This document shows, one piece after another, positions 57,979 through 64,000 of a DNA stretch of 64,000 nucleotides. Position 1 is the stretch's first letter, and every line of letters starts with the position of its first letter. The stretch spans positions 202,063 through 266,062 of the forward strand of contig QNGE01000142.1 of the NCBI GenBank assembly GCA_008508345.1, given 5' to 3'. The DNA comes from Paragonimus westermani (lineage: Eukaryota; Platyhelminthes; Trematoda; Plagiorchiida; Troglotrematidae). Position numbers and translations under genes: made by a program. A model generated the notes under the pieces. It saw nothing but the letters and a program-made list of their open reading frames with translations. It was not told where the DNA came from and searched no databases.

Positions 57979-60900
57979 ATCGTATATTTTATATGTGTGA
58001 TTTTGTTGTGATGTTTATTTCAGATGTTCGTTAATTTTTACGTTGTTTTATAGATTCAGTTTCGCCATATTCACTTATATTCCTGGTTGTCTTCAAAAAT
58101 AGGGTTTGAATGGGTACTACACTTTGTGCGTGACGGACGTCTCCCGACATTTACGCTTCAGAAATTCCCTCCGGGTAAATTGTGAGATCAAGTCTCCGGT
58201 GGTTTCCTTATTCAACTCTTTCTAGATGAATATCTTCCTCAAAGTAGTTCTGACTAAAAATTGAAGTATCACAACTTTCAACTCATTCAAGCTCTCGGTT
58301 TTCTAACTATTAGCTCTTCCATACACTTCACATCCATTTTTTCTCAGTTAATGATTATTTGTCAGGCTCTTCATTACTTTATGCTAACAGTTAATCCAGC
58401 TTTTGTAAATGTTAGGCAAGATGCCAAAGCTGATTCTGATTTATTTTTCTAAAGAATGTTTAGACTACTAGTAAATTCATTATTTTGAAAAGCGGACAAC
58501 CTCATCAGTTTGACTAGCTGAAAATGTATCTGAATGTTAAATCAGTTTTTAAGGATAAGCAATGCTTCGTTGACAACACGTGACAGCGATAATTAACAAA
58601 AAGGGACAAACTGAAACAGTTTGAAAAATTTGAAATCTTTCCACTCCAAACACTGAAAAGAAGTTTAATGGTTGTGATTTTTTGTAATTTTGTTCTTAAG
58701 TTAGCTGCTTCACAGCTACACTAACGTGAATTTTCAAAGATCTTCGTCTTCGTGATTACAACCGTGGAGCTTATGGTTCCAGTGTTTAAAGATCGAGATG
58801 AATGTTATCAATGACTAAGACAGGTGAGGTAAACTCTTGGTATTTTGTAACAACCGACAGAACATTCATATCATCTTCGCTAACAACTTGCATGATACCC
58901 AACATAATCGCTTGTAGATCAAACCATGATATAAGTTTAACAAACTGGCCCATTTAGCTCATTCAGTCTATTTCCGCTTAGTGGGAACCCGGAGTTAATG
59001 ACCTTTGGAGGAGTCCTATTTAATCGGACTTACTAAACTTCAATGCTTGCACAGAAATAGTCAGCTACTGATAAGTTGGGATGTACCTTTGCCGGGGAGA
59101 TCTACTGGGGTTCCACCGTCTGAAATAGGCAGAACTTGATGCGATTGCACGCACGTTCATCCACTATGTCCCACCTTTGTCCGGTGCATGTCAGGCACAT
59201 GCACTACGTCAGCTATTGTTCAGACTGAAAAAAATGCTAACTTATCGCCCGTCCCCCACTTAACGATGAATACTGCTGTCAGAACAGTTCATTCCAAAAA
59301 CTGAAATAAGTACAGTGTTTTCGCGTTTCGCGTTGGAGTAACTAACCGGACTTATAGTGCTTCATACCTGAACATGATTCTGTCAACCGATTCTCAATCT
59401 CACAGTGATAAACGGTTGATATATACGTTGTTATGGGTAACATTACATTGTCATTAGCTAGATCGTGTAGATTTAAATACGATCAACAGATGGAAACATA
59501 AAATTCGGGTTTCACTACCTTTTTAACGTGGGAAAAGCTGTAAAAGTTTCTCCAGCCTAAAAGTAAAGTCACTGGTTGGGTCGCGAAACTTTACTTGTGA
59601 GTATCTCACGGAAGTGGTGTGGAAATAAAGTTAGCTATAAGCGACACTGAAGAACAAGATGTTGGGACATTTTCAAGTCCAGCTGTCTCTCACTGCTGTA
59701 GTATGCTGCTTGCTAAGTCCTACATCCAATAGGGTGTTGGGTTGTTATGCAAAGCCGCTGCTGTGAGAGACAGGTCCTCTAAAAAGATTAGTCGCTTGGA
59801 TGACGGATAAGTGAATGTGACCTAGTGCGCATTAGCTCTCCTATTGTAAGCTCAACGAATACATCACTGAATTCTGCACTTCTAGAATCTAAAAGAGTGA
59901 GACACACAGTCCATATCTGTTTTACAAATTAACTCCTTAATTTATCAATGGATGATTGATAGCTGTTTAAATGCAAATGAATCGTGCTTTTCACACCTCA
60001 CTTCATTTCTATGTACTTGTTTATCCTTGCCTGGTTATTATGAAAAACATTACAATCTAGTCAAATATTGCAACCTTGATAAAAATATTTTGTAACATAC
60101 AGGATGAAATATCGAAAGGTAAATTATATCGAATCCGCAATCTAGGTTTACGCCAAATTTGGACTAAAGGATAAATATAACTTCCAACACTCATTTTACC
60201 GATGAGGAAGTAAACTTAATACAATGGGTCGGAAATTAACACCTGAAGTTGAATCATGCGTGCACGACGTATTTTACTAAGGAACAAACTCTATGCATGC
60301 TCAAGTCATAATTTCGGGTGGTCTTCGATAAGAGTATACAAAACCAACGTTTATTTAGTTCGATTTTTACTCAAGTGGAATCTGGTGATATCCAGGAGGT
60401 TCACAGTGCCACCAAATTGCTAGGATGAGTTTCTTGTAATCCTTCAATAGCAAACTGTTCTCCTCTACCGCAAGAGCGATTTTGATTCAAAGGCCTAATG
60501 TCTAACGAAATGCGTGGTCAAAACCGATAGGAGCACGAGAATTTGAAGCTAGGTCCAATGCAGGTTGAAATACGCGTTTCGCAAGCTAAGTAGAAACTCA
60601 CCTACGGATCACCTGCGGGGTGCTCGAAAATCCACTACTGATGATACGCTTTTCAATAGTGACTGCCATATCGTGGAACTGTACGCGGGCAACCACTGTC
60701 TGGTGTACAATCGCAGAAATTTTCCACTGTGAGTTCGTAAAGTGCAGAAGTGCCGCAGTAGACTATCTCCACACCTGATTTTTTCAGGTTAATTACTAAA
60801 ATATCACCCTTCACGTTACGTTGCGCTTAACCAAGCAACCAACTGTGTGATTCACGGACAAACTTGCATGAGTTCCCGATTACGTTATTTCAGTCATCGG

Positions 60901-63900
60901 CGCAGCTACCAACAAGGTTGTCAAGGATAGGCACGACCAGCGAGTTCTAGAAAAAAGGTAACAAATGTCCAGTGTGTCTTCTCGAAAGGGACCGCCGAAT
61001 GTTCATCTGAATGTGGACACCGACATTACGAGTGAGTGGCGTTCGACCCCTGATTGTTTAGCAGTATTGGTTCCATGACTGGCCAGGTGGTCAGTAATAA
61101 AGAAATGAGTATAGTTTATTATATTTTTGTTCTCCACTTTGAACATATATGCATATTCATATTTCAGCTGCTTACCTGATTAGGGAAAAACAGTATTTCC
61201 TAAAGTGAAACGCGACAAACACTAAGGAAAGATAAAACGCTCGTGTTTTTACCTGAGTTCGCAATGCCGTATGAAGGTCTTCATGGTTTAGTAGTGTTGT
61301 GATTTGCAAACGCAAATCTTAGCCCTATTGACTCAAGGACTTGAGGGTGTCGACGGCGATTACGTAGAAATCTTACTTAGAAAATGCTGATGCATAGTGT
61401 GTTATGTAACGAAACCTCTGAGGTAAATATCATAACCGCCTACTTCGCCACCGTCTGATGTAGTAGATCAATGGTCTAATTCAATGTCGTTCTGTCCCTT
61501 AATTGTAGCTCATGAACTAAGGAAATTAAACACTGGATAAACATACGAAGAAGCACATAGCAAACGATAGTGTTTACAGTGCTTCATCATCAGGTTATTT
61601 ATGGCTGCTGATATTTGCTAGTTAACAAATGAATATAAACTTAGCCTATCTGAAATAACGAATGTCGTTAAGTTGTTCACTAATTCACATTTATCAAGTG
61701 ACACCTCTTCATTAAATCTCATTATGAGAAAATCCATTCTGCAACTTATTGACAAACGTATTGCCATGATATGGGTTCCCTTTATTATAGACCACTCACA
61801 GTTAACATGAGGTTTCCATAGGTGCTTGCGAAATTGTGGAAAAACTTCAGAAACTGAATATATGTTTGATCTGTCGAGATCATGTGAACTACAATTAGCA
61901 GAAAGTAAGTGATTGCAACGTCAACATTTTGTTGTGTATGCGTTATTTAGTGGTCCTGCAAAAGTGCGTGTTCCTAAGTGTTTTGCAAATCTCCGGCAAA
62001 TCCATTGTACCTGCATACGCAATCCAGCCTGCTGTGTGAGCGCTGTAACATATTATCACACGTTTTATTCAGCCGTGCTTGAAATTTATCCGCCATCGAC
62101 AGAACGATGCATTACATGGTCTGCTTCCGTGTTGTGTTCACGCTTTACTGATATTTCCTTTGTTTATTCGCGCTATTCAAAGCTGATAGGCGGCGAGTGT
62201 TTGCATGCTCAGGTAAACGTTGCTTATTCCATGCGTGTATCACGAGAGCAGTTGTTACGTGGTGGATAGGTGTGGTTCTCAATTCGAAAACTTGATTCCC
62301 AAAACTAATTCACACACCCACGTCTAGTTACCCTCACCGTTTTGTTCTCGTTGCTCAGAGGACAGTTGTCTTTTTCGCAGCTCAACATAAAAAACTTTTT
62401 TTGTGAGTTTGGTACCAGGTTTAGCTACTACTGATCATGGAATAACTTATTGATATTTGCTCTGATGATTTACTGGCAAAATGTTGGTTACATTTACACT
62501 GACAATACAGAGTAGACCTTTTCTTGCAATCATGCTTGCAAATCTCTAATGCAATATGAAAACACTCGAACCGCATTACGATAATTGGGAAGGTTTGGTA
62601 AATCCTTGAGACTCAACAGAGAACGTGAGAACAGTGAATTTTTGTGTTTCTTCAAGTAGTATTAGTTAATGGTTTCTCGAGTTTTCAGTTGATAATTTTT
62701 CAAAAATGTGGACGATGGGAAGATGTGAAATGTCAGCAAACAGGTAGTCGATAATACGAGAAGTCAAAATCTTTATACTTTTATTGCTAACTATACAGCA
62801 ACAGATTTACCTTCATTTTCTGGAAAAACTCACCTACACGTCAACCAGTGTCATTTGTTTCTTGTGCACTACAGTAAGACAAAATGCGTTTATTTTGCAT
62901 TCATCTATCAAATGATGAAAATTCATCTAGCTCGGAATAACTGCGATTTCGGAAACTATGAAAGTTCGGTCTTAATTTTTAATAAATGTTTGCGTGGTCA
63001 AAAGGTATGACTGCAAACTTTCATATCAATCAACAAGAGGATAAATCAATGAGTCAAAATCAAGTGAATCAATTTATATTGTCTGTTTAACTCATGATTT
63101 ATTGAAAGTAAGTGATCACAAACACTGCGTAAGTTTTATTACCAGGTTTTAAAATTGTAGCCGTTTATTCAACTTTGACGACGTTCAGCGAGTAGAAAAT
63201 GTCACAGCGTTGTTAACATGTTTGTAATTTGTAACGGCTTGCTATCGTGCTTTTGTATATCTGTCTACGGATTTTTAGAATAAATTCTGTGGGACAGCTG
63301 ATGGATATGAGTTTAGATCGATTGGAAACGTGAAGACAGCCATTGGCAGCCAATCATATCAGTAACTTATTGTAACAGCTGGTCATCACATGTGCATAGT
63401 TAGGGTCTTGTGGGAGTGACATGGGTGAGTAATTAAGATACTTTAGTGCAGCTTGTCCCTCATATGTGTTCTGGTGGGATATGACATTAAAAACGTCGGA
63501 CAGTATGGTCGTACAGTTGGACAATGTCATCTAGTGTGTACAGATTCTAACAATGAAGTAGCACTGTCTCCTTGATAACTTGTTTACTCTTGTTCACATG
63601 CTAGCTCCAGCTAGTGACATTTGAGGCGTTCGTTTTTATGTGATGGAGACGTGAGTGAGAAGTCGAACGTCTCTGATGTTACCTCATTCAGTTGGTCTCT
63701 CTTGATAGGGGTTTTTCTTAGGCACCATAATTATGTTACTGACCCCACCCTCTGAACAAACTTATTGAGCACCGAGCCGTTTTCTGTTAAAGATGCCAAG
63801 ATTTATAAGCCAAACACCAGATTTGAATGTATGGTAAGTGGTGATCGTGACTGTAAAGCTTCAGGGTGCGACGCTAGTTGCACACGACAGTTTTGTCGTT

Positions 63901-64000
63901 GAAGCATCTAGGTCTCACTGACCTACTGAAAGGACTAGCGTAGTGTCTTGACGATAATATTGGGTAACATTTAGTGGCAAACGTGCGTGACTTTCAGTTG
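57979..64000. other. No recognised gene
   Basis: AT-rich stretch with short open frames. The longest, 61913-62269 (+, 118 codons, would start at TTG), is Cys-rich by chance-like composition and matches nothing I know. No transposon motif, tRNA or ribozyme was recognised. Confidence 0.4.

Noticed and set aside
60640..60670. CTGATGA on + strand
   Set aside because: No GAAA follows a hairpin; isolated core match. Other CTGATGA hits (11908, 29016, 29531, 62465) were rejected for the same reason.
61913..62269. 118-codon + open frame near the window end
   Set aside because: It needs a TTG start, has no recognisable motif or splice context, and length is within what chance gives in this base composition.

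Overview
The window looks like nuclear DNA of a digenean trematode (fluke). It has intron-rich, low-density coding, about 42% GC by eye, and a mixture of repeats typical of flukes: hammerhead-ribozyme SINE-like elements of the Schistosoma SM-alpha type, a Penelope-like element, an R2-clade LINE and CsRn1-like Ty3/gypsy LTR elements. No bacterial-style gene organisation, rRNA or CRISPR was seen. The species cannot be named from the sequence.

Region 1 (1 to 10437, + strand) holds the 3' half of one host gene, a rhomboid intramembrane serine protease. Four exons (2769-2869, 5278-5368, 7375-7470, 10274-10437) join in phase with GT-AG introns and end at a TAA. They encode the catalytic-Ser segment, the catalytic-His segment and the last transmembrane helix. 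The 5' exons were not found and probably lie outside the window.

Region 2 (11.9 to 22.5 kb) is a repeat cluster. Two 273-bp SINE-like elements face each other as an inverted repeat (11933-12205 and 12355-12627). Each carries a complete type I hammerhead ribozyme on its own sense strand, and a third, decayed copy lies near 22.24-22.49 kb. Between them are a broken R2-like LINE on + (13.95-15.97 kb) and a broken Ty3/gypsy element on - (17.1-20.9 kb).

Region 3 (22.5 to 42.2 kb) is mostly featureless. It contains a decayed Penelope-like element (about 37.6-38.8 kb, +) with RT and GIY-YIG remnants, a second gypsy integrase fragment (39.4-39.86 kb, -) and one unrecognised open frame at 27.5 kb.

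Region 4 (42.2 to 57.8 kb) is a giant inverted repeat: two arms of 6495 bp mirrored about position 50003, apparently identical and without indels, separated by 2617 bp. The outer end of the right arm stops exactly at a 43-base N gap. This is either a very young or gene-converted palindrome, or an assembly artefact. A diverged repeat lies both in the spacer and directly after the gap.

Region 5 (58 to 64 kb) holds nothing recognisable. The only apparently intact host protein is the rhomboid; every transposon coding region seen is damaged.
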